A DNA stretch of 61,105 nt from Betaproteobacteria bacterium (GCA_009780885.1 WQZF01000006.1:1-61105), one strand, 5' to 3'; shown: positions 25,927-35,434, counted from the first letter of the stretch. Numbers and translations are program-made. Notes: a model not told the origin generated them from the sequence alone.

Positions 25927-27348
25927 ATGAGACAAGTTGTTCAACACGCCCTGGGCGGCGCGGCCCTGGCCTTTTCGCTTTTCTTCGCGCCGGTCTCCGG
26001 GGCAATGGCCGGGCAAAGCATCGACATCACAAGCGATCGCAATGAAAACGTCTGCGGCAATTCGGATAACGGGGACTGTAGTTACCCTCATCTTTTCACC
26101 ACCGATGACGCCCCGGACGGCAATACGGTCATCATCAGAGGCGGCGTTACCGTCAATGGAACCGTCGACGGCAAGAACTGTACAGAGTGCACCTCTGCCA
26201 ATGACAATCGGGTTATCTCCAGCGGTGCTGTCAAGGGCAGCGTCTCTGGCGGATACGCCGGATGCACGGGCACGGACGGCATGCCCTCGAAAGGATGCAC
26301 GGCCAATGGGAATTTCGTCTCGATAGAGGGCGGCGAGGCAGATGGCGCCAGTGGTGGAAGTGCTCATATAGCCTCGGATAATACGGTGTCGATCAGCGGC
26401 GGCCATATTACCGGGAATCTCTTCGGCGGCTCGGGCGACATCGTCCAGAACAACACCGTAGAGATCAAAGGGAACCCAATCATTGAGTCGTGGGTCGAAC
26501 TTTTTGGCGGCGTCCCGTGGGACTCCAGGGACGGCACTTCCACCGGCAACACCCTGAAACTCTCTCTCCCCAGCCTGAGCGTGTCCAATATTCACTATTT
26601 CCAGAACATCAATTTCTATGTTCCCGCGAACAAGAAGAGCAATGCAAGGATGGCGGGCCGCTCCGGCGCTGGCGCCTTGCCCGAGGCCTTCGATATTTGC
26701 AGCATCGTTCCGGAGTATTGCCTGGGCGACGCCATGCTCACGCTTGTCAGCGACATCGATCTGACCGGCGTCAATATCTACGTCGAGTTTCCGGGGAACT
26801 ACCAGCCTGGCGACCAGATCTACCTCATCAACGTGAGCCAGGGAAGAAAACTGACGGGCACTCCGACCATCACCGGCTCGGGTTATTCGCTGGTCGGGAG
26901 CGAGCTGGCGAACGGCAGGCTCATGATACAAGTCACCGGTGCTTCGGGTGGCGGCGGCGGAGTAACGCCTCCCTCCGGCGGCGGTTCGACGCCCGTCACC
27001 CCCGTCGTTTCGGGCGACAACGCCAAGCTGAATCTCGCCTGCCTGTTCCAGGCGCCGCAGAATGTCCAGGGATCGCTCAAGTCGATCTACCTTGCCGCAG
27101 CGCTTCCGGATTTCTCCGCAATCTTCTTCCTGACCGGCAGCGGCGACTGGCAGCCCTCCACCCAGAGCGGCTGGCCCGTCTGGCGCACCGAGCCGATGTC
27201 GGCATCCCCGTACAGCATCCCGGTTTCCAACGGCCTGGATGTCCGTGGCCTGCCGACGGGAACCATGATCCTGGTCGGCTGGGGCAACAACCCGACGGAT
27301 GTCATGAACAGCGGCCAGTACTCGACCTGCTACACGATCAAGAATTGA
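25927..27348 (+). CDS. Secreted beta-helix-like repeat protein without translocator
   Basis: 473 residues with a clear signal peptide (cut near GAMAGQ) and a good AAAGGAGA site. Residues 30-190 carry imperfect repeats of the type N-x-V-x-I-x-G-G-x-x-x-G-x-x-x-G-G (NRVISSGAVKGSVSGG, NTVSISGGHITGNLFGG), like passenger domains of autotransporters. Close Cys pairs (CGNSDNGDC, CTEC, CTGTDGMPSKGC, CSIVPEYC) suggest disulphides. A Gly/Pro/Ser linker (about 340-358) leads to a 110-residue C-terminal domain with two Cys. There is no beta-barrel or anchor, so it may be periplasmic, released, or exported by a partner. Function unknown. Confidence 0.75.
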   Translation: MRQVVQHALGGAALAFSLFFAPVSGAMAGQSIDITSDRNENVCGNSDNGDCSYPHLFTTDDAPDGNTVIIRGGVTVNGTVDGKNCTECTSANDNRVISSGAVKGSVSGGYAGCTGTDGMPSKGCTANGNFVSIEGGEADGASGGSAHIASDNTVSISGGHITGNLFGGSGDIVQNNTVEIKGNPIIESWVELFGGVPWDSRDGTSTGNTLKLSLPSLSVSNIHYFQNINFYVPANKKSNARMAGRSGAGALPEAFDICSIVPEYCLGDAMLTLVSDIDLTGVNIYVEFPGNYQPGDQIYLINVSQGRKLTGTPTITGSGYSLVGSELANGRLMIQVTGASGGGGGVTPPSGGGSTPVTPVVSGDNAKLNLACLFQAPQNVQGSLKSIYLAAALPDFSAIFFLTGSGDWQPSTQSGWPVWRTEPMSASPYSIPVSNGLDVRGLPTGTMILVGWGNNPTDVMNSGQYSTCYTIKN

Positions 27349-27375
27349 ACGCTGCGAAAAACGAGCTTCTTCCCG

Positions 27376-27403
27376 GCCCCGCGATTTTCGCGGGGCTTTT
27401 TTT
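27376..27403 (+). terminator. Terminator of the secreted protein gene, hit by the IS
   Basis: GCCCCGCGA TTT TCGCGGGGC followed by seven T. The last eight bases (27396-27403, CTTTTTTT) are the left target duplication of the IS1595-family element, which inserted exactly at the end of the T-tract. Confidence 0.85.
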
Positions 27404-27470
27404 CGGAATTATATACTTGACAAACCCAAAACCCCAAAGTCATATTGGGCCATGACAGGCCGATTATCGG

Positions 27471-27608
27471 TTATTTTGCGGGCTTGGTTGCCTTTTTCTT
27501 CGGTTTCTCGACGTGCGGCTTTGGCGGGGTGTTAAGCATCCGGCGCAACACCTCGTCTTCCATGGGCGAAGGTGTGGTTTTTGGCTTAGGCTTTGGTTTT
27601 TGCGTCAT
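27471..27608 (-). CDS. IS passenger, 45-residue Lys/Pro-rich peptide
   Basis: Short gene with a GGAAA site before ATG 27608. The ends are Lys/Pro-rich (QKPKPKPKTTP and EKPKKKATKPAK) around a core EDEVLRRMLNTPPKPH. I have a sense of similar small proteins elsewhere but cannot name a function. Same strand as the transposase, near the left inverted repeat. The core VLRRML also occurs at the end of the 28-residue ORF at 27789. Confidence 0.55.
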   Translation of the reverse strand: MTQKPKPKPKTTPSPMEDEVLRRMLNTPPKPHVEKPKKKATKPAK

Positions 27609-27916
27609 ATCTATTTCCAACGCTTAAAAAGCCACCTTAGAAGCACAACAAACATGAAAGCAACAAAGGCTCTAGTCAATAGTGCCGTATCCATTCCTTA
27701 TGTTCCTATTTATTGTTGCTAAACATAGGGGTTTACCCTAAAATGGAAAGAGCCGGAGATGCTGCAACATCCCCGGCGCAGTGCTTAGTCACTGAAGCAT
27801 CCGCCGCAATACCGCAGTCCATCGCGTTGCCGCTCCGGTTTCAGGCGCTGCGGCTCTGCACATTGCTTGTAGCATTTTTACTCCTTTCTCGCTGATAAAT
27901 CCGTCAGCGTCGGCTC
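27609..27916 (-). other. IS-internal region with a 28-residue ORF and a hairpin
   Basis: The 308 bp between the two larger passengers. A 28-codon frame (27875-27789, minus) has a near-ideal AAAGGAGT site and ends TAVLRRMLQ, echoing the 45-residue passenger. Just past its stop, 27750-27777 forms GCCGGGGATG / CATCTCCGGC, read on the minus strand, followed by a pyrimidine run, like a terminator. It may be a truncated paralogue of the 45-residue gene or a leader peptide. Confidence 0.4.
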
Positions 27917-28396
27917 TTAAAAACTATCGTCATCGAAGCCCCCAATTTCGGGGGCTTCTTCTTTTTCAACCAACCTATAAACACCCGGCTTACGACTTGC
28001 CAGAATGCCATCGGTTTTCAGGTTCATCAGAGTCGTTCGCAAATTTCCGATTGTCAGAGGATTTTGAACTTGTTGATTTAGCTTGCTAAGAATCTCATCC
28101 AGTTCAAGCTCATCGCCGCCCTCAAACACAGTCATTAAAGCCTTCTGAACGCTACCCCTTGGGTTCCTTGGCGATATGGGCAAAGGGGATTCCATTGCAG
28201 CTAGTTCTTGTTTGGAAAGCACAACGTCAAATTCATCCTGATCGTTAACGGAATTCAGAATGGATTGAGCCTCCTGAAGAGTGTCGATTTCGCGCTCCAG
28301 AGTTCTGACTTCGTGCTCCAGTTCATCAAGCGCGGTGCGGCTACGTTCCAGTTTGGCAATTTTCAAAGAAATAGCGATTTCGATTTCCATTTTCAT
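27917..28396 (-). CDS. IS1595 passenger: coiled-coil plus winged-helix protein
   Basis: 159 residues. Residues 1-50 are a predicted coiled coil (ALDELEHEVRTLEREIDTLQ); 85-145 read like a winged helix (VQKALMTVFEGGDELELDEI, then NPLTIGNLRTTLMNLKTDG, then ASRKPGVYRL), followed by an acidic tail ending FDDDSF. Dimeric DNA binding is the natural inference; it could regulate transposition. It follows the transposase by 67 bp on the same strand, inside intact IS ends, so it moves with the element. Family not recognised. Confidence 0.65.
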   Translation of the reverse strand: MKMEIEIAISLKIAKLERSRTALDELEHEVRTLEREIDTLQEAQSILNSVNDQDEFDVVLSKQELAAMESPLPISPRNPRGSVQKALMTVFEGGDELELDEILSKLNQQVQNPLTIGNLRTTLMNLKTDGILASRKPGVYRLVEKEEAPEIGGFDDDSF

Positions 28397-28463
28397 AATG
28401 GCGAATTGTCCGAGATAGTTAATGCCGTGTCAACCACCTCGTTAATTATTTTTTATTCGCTTG

Positions 28464-29387
28464 TTATGCTGTTGTATTAGTCCGCCGATAGGTTAGGCGC
28501 TTCCCGGAGATATTCTTTAGGGCTTCCGCCATACGCTGAACATCGCTGAAGCCAAGTTTCTCGCGGGTATTCCATCTAAAATCAAACTCTGTCGCGTAGC
28601 GTTGCAGGTGTTTTTCGCTTACATGGTGGAAAGTACCGTACAGGCCGCGTTTCAGGATAGCGAAACTGGACTCTACCGTGTTGGTAGTAATGTCGCCCTT
28701 GGCGTATTCGCCGGATGAGTGATTTACAACGCCGTGCTGTGCGAACTCTTTACCTACTTTCGTATAGACGCTGGATTCATCCGTCATTAGCCGCGCCTTT
28801 TGCGCAATCTGCTCGCGCAGGATTGGCGTTACGGTTTTTGCGGTGACATTGGCAACATGGAAGGAACGCTTCTTGCCGTCGCGTTCAACCAGCGAAACGA
28901 CTTTCATCTTGTGATCGTAGCCGCGTGCCGATTTTGGCTTCTTCTTCGCATTACCCCAGAAAGTTTCATCAGCTTCTACCGCGCCGCCAGTGCTACCGAG
29001 CGGGCCGTCAACCTCAATGTCCATTGATTCGCGGATGCGGTGGGCCATGAACCATGCCGTCTTGTAGGTTACGCCGAGCATACGTTCCATTTGCTTCGCG
29101 GAAATCCCCTTCTTGCTGGCGCACATTAGATGCACGGCCTGTAACCAGATATGCAGTTTGATTTTTGAACGCTCAAATACAGTCCCTACCGTTACCGTGA
29201 ATTGATCGCGGCAGTCTGTGCACTTGTAAAGTCCTTTACGGTGGCTTTCGCCTTCTAGCCTGTAGTGTGCGCCTGTGCTTCCACAGTGAGGGCAGATAAC
29301 GCCGTTAGCCCAGCGGAGATTTTCAAGATATTCACGCGCTTTGTCTTCGTCTTGAAAATGCGGTTGGTTTAAGATCGGTTCAGCCAT
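28464..29387 (-). CDS. IS1595-family (ISXO2-like) DDE transposase
   Basis: 307 residues. N-terminal zinc ribbon (CPHCGS...CTDC), a helix-turn-helix (KQMERMLGVTYKTAWFMAHR) and the ISXO2-like DDE domain: GAVEADETFWG, LMTDESSVY, and the NTVESSFAILKRGLYGTFHH region. Length and motifs fit an active enzyme. It starts 45 bp inside the right inverted repeat. Confidence 0.95.
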   Translation of the reverse strand: MAEPILNQPHFQDEDKAREYLENLRWANGVICPHCGSTGAHYRLEGESHRKGLYKCTDCRDQFTVTVGTVFERSKIKLHIWLQAVHLMCASKKGISAKQMERMLGVTYKTAWFMAHRIRESMDIEVDGPLGSTGGAVEADETFWGNAKKKPKSARGYDHKMKVVSLVERDGKKRSFHVANVTAKTVTPILREQIAQKARLMTDESSVYTKVGKEFAQHGVVNHSSGEYAKGDITTNTVESSFAILKRGLYGTFHHVSEKHLQRYATEFDFRWNTREKLGFSDVQRMAEALKNISGKRLTYRRTNTTA

Positions 29388-29544
29388 GATGTTTCTCCTT
29401 AGTTCATGGCTTAATTCTACGTTGTTAGAATGGGTTTGTCAAGTATATAATTCCGCTTTTTTTGGGGATTTATCTATTCCCCTGCCTGTAGATCGTTCTG
29501 TAGGGGAGACCGTCCCCGGTCTCCTGCTTCGGGCGAAAGCTCGA

Positions 29545-29582
29545 CAAACGGGCCATTGCGGGCGGCAGAATGCCGCCCCTGC
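29545..29582. repeat. Dispersed GC repeat, family A, third copy
   Basis: Reverse complement of 24047-24084 with one mismatch over 38 bp, including GGGCGGCAGAATGCCGCCCC. It lies upstream of aroG, between it and the IS. The adjoining GTAGGGGAGACCGTCCCCGG (29501-29520) is another GC palindrome. Confidence 0.8.
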
Positions 29583-29652
29583 GAACACAGGCATGGCGCC
29601 GCGCGAATCAAAACCGCTCTAAAATACAGGCCCACGATTCTTCCCCCCTGCC

Positions 29653-30741
29653 ATGAATACAATGCCTCCGCACAGCAAACCCAATACCGACGATCTGCGC
29701 ATTCTCGAAATCAAGGAACTGGTTCCACCCATCCATGTCTTCCGGGAAATCCCTCTTTCCAATCGCGCCGCGCAGACGACCTTCGATGCCCGGCAGGCGA
29801 TTCACCGCATCCTGCATGGCGCGGATGACCGCCTGCTGGCAATCGTCGGGCCCTGTTCGATCCACGACACCGAGGCGGCGCTCGAATACGCCCATCGTTT
29901 GAAGCATGAGGCGGAGCGTCTCAAGGACGATCTTCTCGTCCTCATGCGCGTCTATTTTGAAAAGCCGCGCACGACCGTGGGCTGGAAAGGCTTGATCAAC
30001 GATCCGCGCCTCGACGGCTCGTTCCGGATCAACGAAGGGATTCGCTTGGCGCGTCATCTGCTGCTGGAAATCAACGAAATGGGGCTGCCGGCAGCAACCG
30101 AATTCCTGGATACGATCACTCCGCAATACACCGCCGACCTGATTGCCTGGGGCGCGATTGGCGCGCGCACGACGGAATCGCAAGTGCACCGCGAGCTGGC
30201 TTCCGGTCTTTCGTGCCCGGTCGGATTCAAGAACGGCACCGACGGCAACGTCAGGATCGCCATCGACGCGATTCGCGCCGCCAGCGCGCCGCACCATTTC
30301 CTCTCCGTCACCAAGGGCGGGCTCTCGGCAATCGTCTCCACTTCCGGCAATGAGGACTGCCACCTCATCCTGCGCGGCGGCAAGGCGCCGAATTACGATG
30401 CCCAAAGCGTCGAGGACGCCTGCCGGGAAATCTCTGCCGCCGGACGCGCGGCGCGGGTGATGATCGACTTTTCGCACGCCAACAGCAACAAGGAATACCG
30501 GCGCCAGGTCGATGTGACACGCGAGGTCGCCGCCCAGATCGGCGGGGGCGAAGACCGCATCATCGGCGTCATGGTCGAATCGCACCTGAAGGAAGGACGA
30601 CAGGATCTCTCGCCCGATTCACCGCTGGAATACGGAAAAAGCGTCACCGATGCCTGCATCGGCTGGGAAGATTCGGTGCTCGTCCTCGATGGTCTGGCCC
30701 AGGCGGTGCGGGCGCGGCGTCTGGTCGAAGCGGAAACCTGA
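29653..30741 (+). CDS. aroG: DAHP synthase, class I (AroG/F/H type)
   Basis: 362 residues, usual length. Shows VGPCSIHD (about 66), MRVYFEKPRTTVGWKG, GARTTESQVHRELASG, GFKNGTDG and DFSHANSNK, the PEP, E4P and metal-binding motifs of the class I family. It condenses PEP and erythrose-4-phosphate, the first step of the shikimate pathway. Which aromatic amino acid feeds back on it cannot be told. The next gene begins 16 bp after its stop. Confidence 0.96.
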   Translation: MNTMPPHSKPNTDDLRILEIKELVPPIHVFREIPLSNRAAQTTFDARQAIHRILHGADDRLLAIVGPCSIHDTEAALEYAHRLKHEAERLKDDLLVLMRVYFEKPRTTVGWKGLINDPRLDGSFRINEGIRLARHLLLEINEMGLPAATEFLDTITPQYTADLIAWGAIGARTTESQVHRELASGLSCPVGFKNGTDGNVRIAIDAIRAASAPHHFLSVTKGGLSAIVSTSGNEDCHLILRGGKAPNYDAQSVEDACREISAAGRAARVMIDFSHANSNKEYRRQVDVTREVAAQIGGGEDRIIGVMVESHLKEGRQDLSPDSPLEYGKSVTDACIGWEDSVLVLDGLAQAVRARRLVEAET

Positions 30742-30757
30742 TCCGGGGATTGCCTCA

Positions 30758-31633
30758 ATGCTGCTGAATCTGCTGCGCCTGATGCGTCCGCACCAGTGGG
30801 TCAAGAATGGCTTTGTCTTCGTCGGCCTGATTTTCAGCCATCGCTGGAGCGAGCCGCTGCTGATCGAGCAAGTAATCCAGGCGGCCATCGCGTTCTCGCT
30901 CGCAGCCTCCTGTGTCTATATCGGCAACGACATTGCCGACCGCGAGCGCGACCGGCAGCATCCCAAAAAGGCGCTCCGCCCGCTGGCCTCCGGCGCTGTC
31001 GGCATCCATGCCGCGCTCGCGCTTTCCGGAGTCTGCCTTCTCTGCGCGCTGGCGCTGGCATGGCTGACCGCTCCGATGGTGTTCGGGATCATCCTCGCCT
31101 ATCTTCTCTTCAACACCGCTTATTCACTGGGATTGAAACACATCGTCCTCCTCGACGTGTTCATCATCTCCGCCGGCTTCATGCTGCGCATTCTTGCCGG
31201 AACCGTCGGCGTCGGCATCGCGCCGACCGACTGGATGCTTCTCTGCGGCCTGATGCTGACCCTTCTGCTCGGCTTCTCCAAACGCCGCGCCGAACTCACC
31301 GCTTCCCGCCACAAGGGAGAAAAAACCTCCGCGCAACGCCGCGTTCTCGAAGACTACGATCCAGTCCTCCTCGACAAACTGATCGGCATCTGCGCGGCAA
31401 CGACCATCGTCAGCTACAGCCTCTACACCGTCAGCGTCAAGAAACTGATGATCCACAGCCTCTCGGCCCTGGTTTTCACCCTTCCCTTTGTCATCTACGG
31501 CATCTTCCGTTATCTCTTCCTGCTCCACCGCCGCGCCCACGGCGAAGACCCGGCGGCGGAAATCGTGCGCGACCCGCAACTGCTGCTCGCCGTGCTCGGC
31601 TGGCTCATCGTCGTCATCTGGGCATTGGGCTAA
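30758..31633 (+). CDS. UbiA-family prenyltransferase (DPPR-synthase-like)
   Basis: 291 residues from ATG 30758 (a longer frame overlaps aroG). Eight to nine membrane segments. The first Asp-rich motif NDIADRERDRQHPKKALRPLAS and the second region LLDVFIISAGFMLRI fit the decaprenyl-phosphate phosphoribosyltransferase branch of UbiA rather than ubiquinone UbiA. It may transfer phosphoribosyl to a lipid carrier for a pentose-containing polysaccharide. The partner epimerase genes are not here. Confidence 0.8.
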   Translation: MLLNLLRLMRPHQWVKNGFVFVGLIFSHRWSEPLLIEQVIQAAIAFSLAASCVYIGNDIADRERDRQHPKKALRPLASGAVGIHAALALSGVCLLCALALAWLTAPMVFGIILAYLLFNTAYSLGLKHIVLLDVFIISAGFMLRILAGTVGVGIAPTDWMLLCGLMLTLLLGFSKRRAELTASRHKGEKTSAQRRVLEDYDPVLLDKLIGICAATTIVSYSLYTVSVKKLMIHSLSALVFTLPFVIYGIFRYLFLLHRRAHGEDPAAEIVRDPQLLLAVLGWLIVVIWALG

Positions 31634-31649
31634 AAGCCCGAAATAGCGT

Positions 31650-32033
31650 TCAGGCGGTTTCGATCAACTCGATCTTGTAGCCATCCGGATCCTCGACGAA
31701 GGCAATCACGGTCGTGCCATGCTTCATCGGCCCGGCCTCACGCGTGACCTTGCCGCCCCGGCGGCGAATCTCCTCGCAAGCCGCCCTGGCGTCGGGAACG
31801 GCGATGGCAATGTGCCCAAAGGCATTTCCCGATTCGTAATGATCGGTATCCCAGTTATGGGTGAGTTCGATCACCGCCGTTTCCGCCTCGTCGCCGTAGC
31901 CGACAAAGGCGAGCGTAAAACGCCCTTCCGGATATTCCTGACGCCGCAAAAGGCGCATTCCGAGGACTTCGGTATAAAACGCGAGCGAACGCGAAAGCTC
32001 GCCGACACGCAGCATCGTATGCAGCAATCTCAT
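31650..32033 (-). CDS. gloA: Lactoylglutathione lyase (glyoxalase I)
   Basis: 127 residues, full length. Metal ligands are visible: His5 (RLLHTMLRV), Glu in AVIELTHNW, His in FGHIAIAV, Glu in YKIELIE. It converts the methylglyoxal-glutathione hemithioacetal to S-lactoylglutathione. Convergent with the UbiA-family gene (16-bp gap). Confidence 0.95.
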   Translation of the reverse strand: MRLLHTMLRVGELSRSLAFYTEVLGMRLLRRQEYPEGRFTLAFVGYGDEAETAVIELTHNWDTDHYESGNAFGHIAIAVPDARAACEEIRRRGGKVTREAGPMKHGTTVIAFVEDPDGYKIELIETA

Positions 32034-32113
32034 CTTCGTCTCCTGATTGGAATGGGGGAAGCACGAATTGTAATGCTGGGGCGAGGCGAAGGAAAAGCAG
32101 GAGATTCGAGACA

Positions 32114-32193
32114 GATTTTCTAAATTTACTTAAATAATGTTCAGCTACTGTAGTGATTATTATTAAATAATTATTACAGTAATTTAGAAAATC
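32114..32193 (-). repeat. 80-bp AT-rich palindromic repeat, copy 2
   Basis: In reverse complement it aligns end to end with copy 1: GATTTTCTAAATTACT..., CTACAGTAG centre, ...AGTAAATTTAGAAAATC. It lies 18 bp beyond the mnmE stop, in the same sense as mnmE, and upstream of gloA. Confidence 0.9.
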
Positions 32194-32210
32194 TTCTGAA
32201 AAACACTCCT

Positions 32211-33587
32211 TTATTTCCCGATACAGAAACGCCCGAAAATCTCGCCCAGAAGATCCTCGCTGCTGAATTCGCCGGTGATCCGGGAAAGCGCGGTTTGGGC
32301 CAGTCTTAATTCTTCGGCGAAAAATTCGAGCCGAAGGCTTTTCAATTCGCCGCCAGCGGCGGAAAAATGTTCCTGCGCCGCGCGCAGGGCTTCGAGGTGG
32401 CGTTCGCGGGCAATAAAGACGTCTTCGATCTGGTGCCAACCGGCAATGGCGAGGAGTTCCTCGCGCAGAAGGTCAAGGCCTTCGCCGGTCCTGGCAGAAA
32501 GGGCGATAAGGACGCCGTTTTCTTCCTCGACACGGCGCGGGACGGCTTGCGGGCCAGAGGCCAGGTCGATTTTGTTTTGCACGGTGATCCGGCGGAGATT
32601 CGGCGGCAGGCGCTCAAGAATGGCGGCGTCGGCTTCGCCGAGACCGTGTTCGGCATCGACCAGGAGGAGGACAAGGTCGGCGCGTTCGATTTCGCGCCAG
32701 GCGCGGTCGATGCCGATTTGCTCGATGGTATCGTCGGTGGCGCGCAAACCGGCGGTGTCGACGATATGAAGCGGAATGCCGCGAATCTGGATGCTGCCCT
32801 TCAGGGCGTCGCGCGTGGTTCCGGGCACCGGGGTCACGATGGCGAGATCGTCTCCGGCAAGCTGGTTCAGGAGACTGGATTTTCCGACGTTGGGCTGCCC
32901 GGCAAGGACGACGTAAAGGCCGCCCTGGAGCAGGCTGCCCTGCCGGGCGCGGGCAAATACTGCTTCAAGGCGCGCGTTCAGGGCTTCAAGCCGTTCGCCG
33001 GCAGCGGTGGCGGAAAGAAAGTCGATTTCTTCTTCGGGAAAATCGAGACAGGCTTCGGTGAGCGCTCGCAACTCGGTCGTCTCGGCGACCAGCGTGGAAA
33101 TTTCACGCGAGAATTGGCCTTCCAGCGCGCGGGCAGCGCTTCTGGCGGCGCTGTCGCTGGCGGCGTCGATGAGGTCGGCGACGGCTTCGGCCTGGGCAAG
33201 GTCGAGCTTGCCGTTCAGGAAGGCGCGGCGGGTGAATTCGCCCGGTTCGGCAAGGCGTGCGCCGAGTTCAAGGCAGCGGCGCAACAAAAGCTGCAATACG
33301 ACGGGACCGCCGTGTCCGTGCAGTTCGAGAACGTCTTCGCCGGTGTAGGAATGCGGAGCCGGAAAGTAAAGGAGGAGTCCCTGGTCGAGGACTACGCCGG
33401 AAGCGTCACGGAATCCGGCAAGGGTGGCCTGACGCGGCAGTGGCGTCTTTCCGGCAAGCGCCTGAGCCCAGGAGGAAAGATCGCCGCCGGAGACGCGAAC
33501 CACCCCGATCCCGCCACGGCCAGGCGGGGTGGCAATGGCGGCGATGGGATCAGGAGGAAGCGTCTTCTCCTTCGCGTTTGGCCTCAT
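32211..33587 (-). CDS. mnmE: tRNA uridine-34 modification GTPase MnmE
   Basis: 458 residues from ATG 33587, which has GAGGAG seven bases upstream and overlaps the yidC end by 38 bp; a longer frame to 33653 is less likely. N-terminal folate-binding domain ([16 protein letters not shown]), G domain with [22 protein letters not shown] and NKIDL, and the C-terminal CIGK motif with the essential Cys. With MnmG it installs cmnm5U34 in tRNA. Confidence 0.97.
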   Translation of the reverse strand: MRPNAKEKTLPPDPIAAIATPPGRGGIGVVRVSGGDLSSWAQALAGKTPLPRQATLAGFRDASGVVLDQGLLLYFPAPHSYTGEDVLELHGHGGPVVLQLLLRRCLELGARLAEPGEFTRRAFLNGKLDLAQAEAVADLIDAASDSAARSAARALEGQFSREISTLVAETTELRALTEACLDFPEEEIDFLSATAAGERLEALNARLEAVFARARQGSLLQGGLYVVLAGQPNVGKSSLLNQLAGDDLAIVTPVPGTTRDALKGSIQIRGIPLHIVDTAGLRATDDTIEQIGIDRAWREIERADLVLLLVDAEHGLGEADAAILERLPPNLRRITVQNKIDLASGPQAVPRRVEEENGVLIALSARTGEGLDLLREELLAIAGWHQIEDVFIARERHLEALRAAQEHFSAAGGELKSLRLEFFAEELRLAQTALSRITGEFSSEDLLGEIFGRFCIGK

Positions 33588-35361
33588 CGGGGCGCTCCTC
33601 AGGATTTTTTGCTTTCCCGTTTTCATCGTTGGCGGCTTCCGGAGCGGCGCCACCGGTTTTTGCTTTCCCGGAATGGCTCTTGCCTTTTTCGATCATGCGC
33701 GTGACCTGCCATTGCTGGGCAATCGAAAGGATGTTGTTGACAACCCAATAGAGCACCAGGCCGGCAGGGAAGAAAAAGAACATGACGCCGAAGATGAAGG
33801 GCATCATCATCATCATCTTGGCCTGGATCGGATCGGGCGGCGTGGGATTGAGCCGGGTTTGCAGGATCATCGTCAGGGTCATGATGACCGGCAGGATGTA
33901 ATACGGGTCTGCCGAGGAAAGGTCGTGAATCCAGAATATCCACGGCGCATCGCGCATTTCGACGGCGCCCAGCAAGGCCCAGTAAAGCGCAATGAATACC
34001 GGGATCTGCACCAGGATCGGCAGGCAGCCGCCGAGCGGATTGATTTTCTCGGTCTGGTAGAGCTTCATCATTTCCTGGTTGAGGCGCTGGCGGTCGTCGC
34101 TGTAACGTTCCTTCAAGGCCATCAGGCGCGGGGTGACGGTGCGCATCTTCGCCATTGATTTGTAGCTGGCGGCAGACAGCGGAAAGAAAATCAGCTTGAT
34201 GATGATCGTCAGCACGACGATCGCCCAGCCCCAGTTGCCGACAAGTCCATGAATCCATTCGAGCACCTGAAAGATCGGAGCCGCAATGACGGTGAGCCAG
34301 CCGTAGTCGACGACCAGGTTCAGCCCCTCGGCAAGTTTCTTCAGTTGCGCCTGCTCCTGCGGCCCGACATAGAGCGGAACGGTGAGCGTAGCCTTGTCGC
34401 CGGGAGCAATCTCTGGAAAGGGAAGAATCACGCCGGCGGCAGCGACGGGCTTGTCGCCGGAGGCGGTATTGATCTTGCGGACGTAGAATTCGCGCTCGGA
34501 ATGCCCCTGCGGCAACCAGGCCGCGACAAAATAATGCTGCACCATCGCCAACCAGCCGTTATCGGTTTTTCGCGGCAAGGTGTCGGCAGTTTTTCCTTTC
34601 TCGATGTCGGAGAAGGAAACTTTTTGATATTTCTTCTCGCTGTCGAAAAACGCCGGCCCGGTATAGGTGTGAACCATTTTCGATTCGCCGGATGGCGGCG
34701 CATCGTCGCGCTGGAATTGAAAATAGGCGTGGGCATTGAGCGACTGCGCGCTCTTGTTCTCTATGGAATAGGTCACGCCGATTTCATAGCTGTTGCGCTT
34801 GAAGCTCAGGATTTTGTTGACCTTGATGCCGGAATCAGACTCCGCCGAAAGAACGATCTGCAATTCCTCGCGCTCGCCCAACTCGCGCGGGCCGGGCGCG
34901 ACGGAAAACAGGGTTTTGTGATAGGGCAGCGCCACTCCCTTCGACCCGACCAGCCCGGTTTGCACGGCATACTGATGCGCGGGATCCACGAGGACGAGAT
35001 TTTTCTCCTTGTCCCCGTTCGCCTTGTAACGATTGAGCTCGAAACGGACAATGTCGCCGCCCAGCGTGGAAATATCGGCGCTGTAAAGATCGGTATGTAT
35101 CGTCAGGGTTTCGGCCTGATCCGCCGTGATGGCCGTTGCACTCGCCTGGCCCGATTGCCGCTGCGGCAGGGATGCGGCAGTGCCTTCGCCAGAAATCTTC
35201 GCTTCCTCCAGACGCAGCGCGGCGGACGGCTGTGGCGTCACCTCTTCCTGCGTTACTGCGGTTGGCTGGGGTTTTGGGTTTTTATACTTGTACCATGCGT
35301 CGAAAAGCATGATGAGCGAAAAAATAAAAACCAGAAGGGGAATCAGGCGACGATTGTCCAT
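33550..35361 (-). CDS. yidC: Membrane protein insertase YidC
   Basis: 603 residues from ATG 35361 ([20 protein letters not shown] is TM1); an open frame runs further upstream over non-homologous sequence. A large periplasmic beta domain (about 60-340) precedes the five-TM core ([20 protein letters not shown], then [13 protein letters not shown], then [20 protein letters not shown]). The charged C-terminal tail is longer than usual. It inserts and folds inner-membrane proteins. Confidence 0.97.
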   Translation of the reverse strand: MDNRRLIPLLVFIFSLIMLFDAWYKYKNPKPQPTAVTQEEVTPQPSAALRLEEAKISGEGTAASLPQRQSGQASATAITADQAETLTIHTDLYSADISTLGGDIVRFELNRYKANGDKEKNLVLVDPAHQYAVQTGLVGSKGVALPYHKTLFSVAPGPRELGEREELQIVLSAESDSGIKVNKILSFKRNSYEIGVTYSIENKSAQSLNAHAYFQFQRDDAPPSGESKMVHTYTGPAFFDSEKKYQKVSFSDIEKGKTADTLPRKTDNGWLAMVQHYFVAAWLPQGHSEREFYVRKINTASGDKPVAAAGVILPFPEIAPGDKATLTVPLYVGPQEQAQLKKLAEGLNLVVDYGWLTVIAAPIFQVLEWIHGLVGNWGWAIVVLTIIIKLIFFPLSAASYKSMAKMRTVTPRLMALKERYSDDRQRLNQEMMKLYQTEKINPLGGCLPILVQIPVFIALYWALLGAVEMRDAPWIFWIHDLSSADPYYILPVIMTLTMILQTRLNPTPPDPIQAKMMMMMPFIFGVMFFFFPAGLVLYWVVNNILSIAQQWQVTRMIEKGKSHSGKAKTGGAAPEAANDENGKAKNPEERPDEAKREGEDASS

Positions 35362-35434
35362 GAACAGATTTTGATTATGGTGGAGTGAGGATACGCAGGG
35401 ACGCGCAAGGAAAGCATGCAATGGACGCGGGCTT

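Larger units (their letters stand above)
27404..29455 (-). mobile_element. Complete IS1595-family insertion sequence, 2052 bp
   Basis: Perfect terminal inverted repeats of 24 bp (CGGAATTATATACTTGAC...; 27404-27427 and 29432-29455), extendable to 25, flanked by the 8-bp direct repeat CTTTTTTT at 27396-27403 and 29456-29463. An 8-bp duplication is typical of the IS1595 family. It holds the transposase (28464-29387) and, on the same strand, a 159-residue passenger and two short ORFs. The base composition is more AT-rich than the flanks. Intact ends and target duplication suggest recent insertion. Confidence 0.95.

Noticed and set aside
27404-29455. IS1595-family element as part of a larger composite transposon
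   Set aside because: Only one copy is present and the 8-bp duplication closes exactly around the single element.
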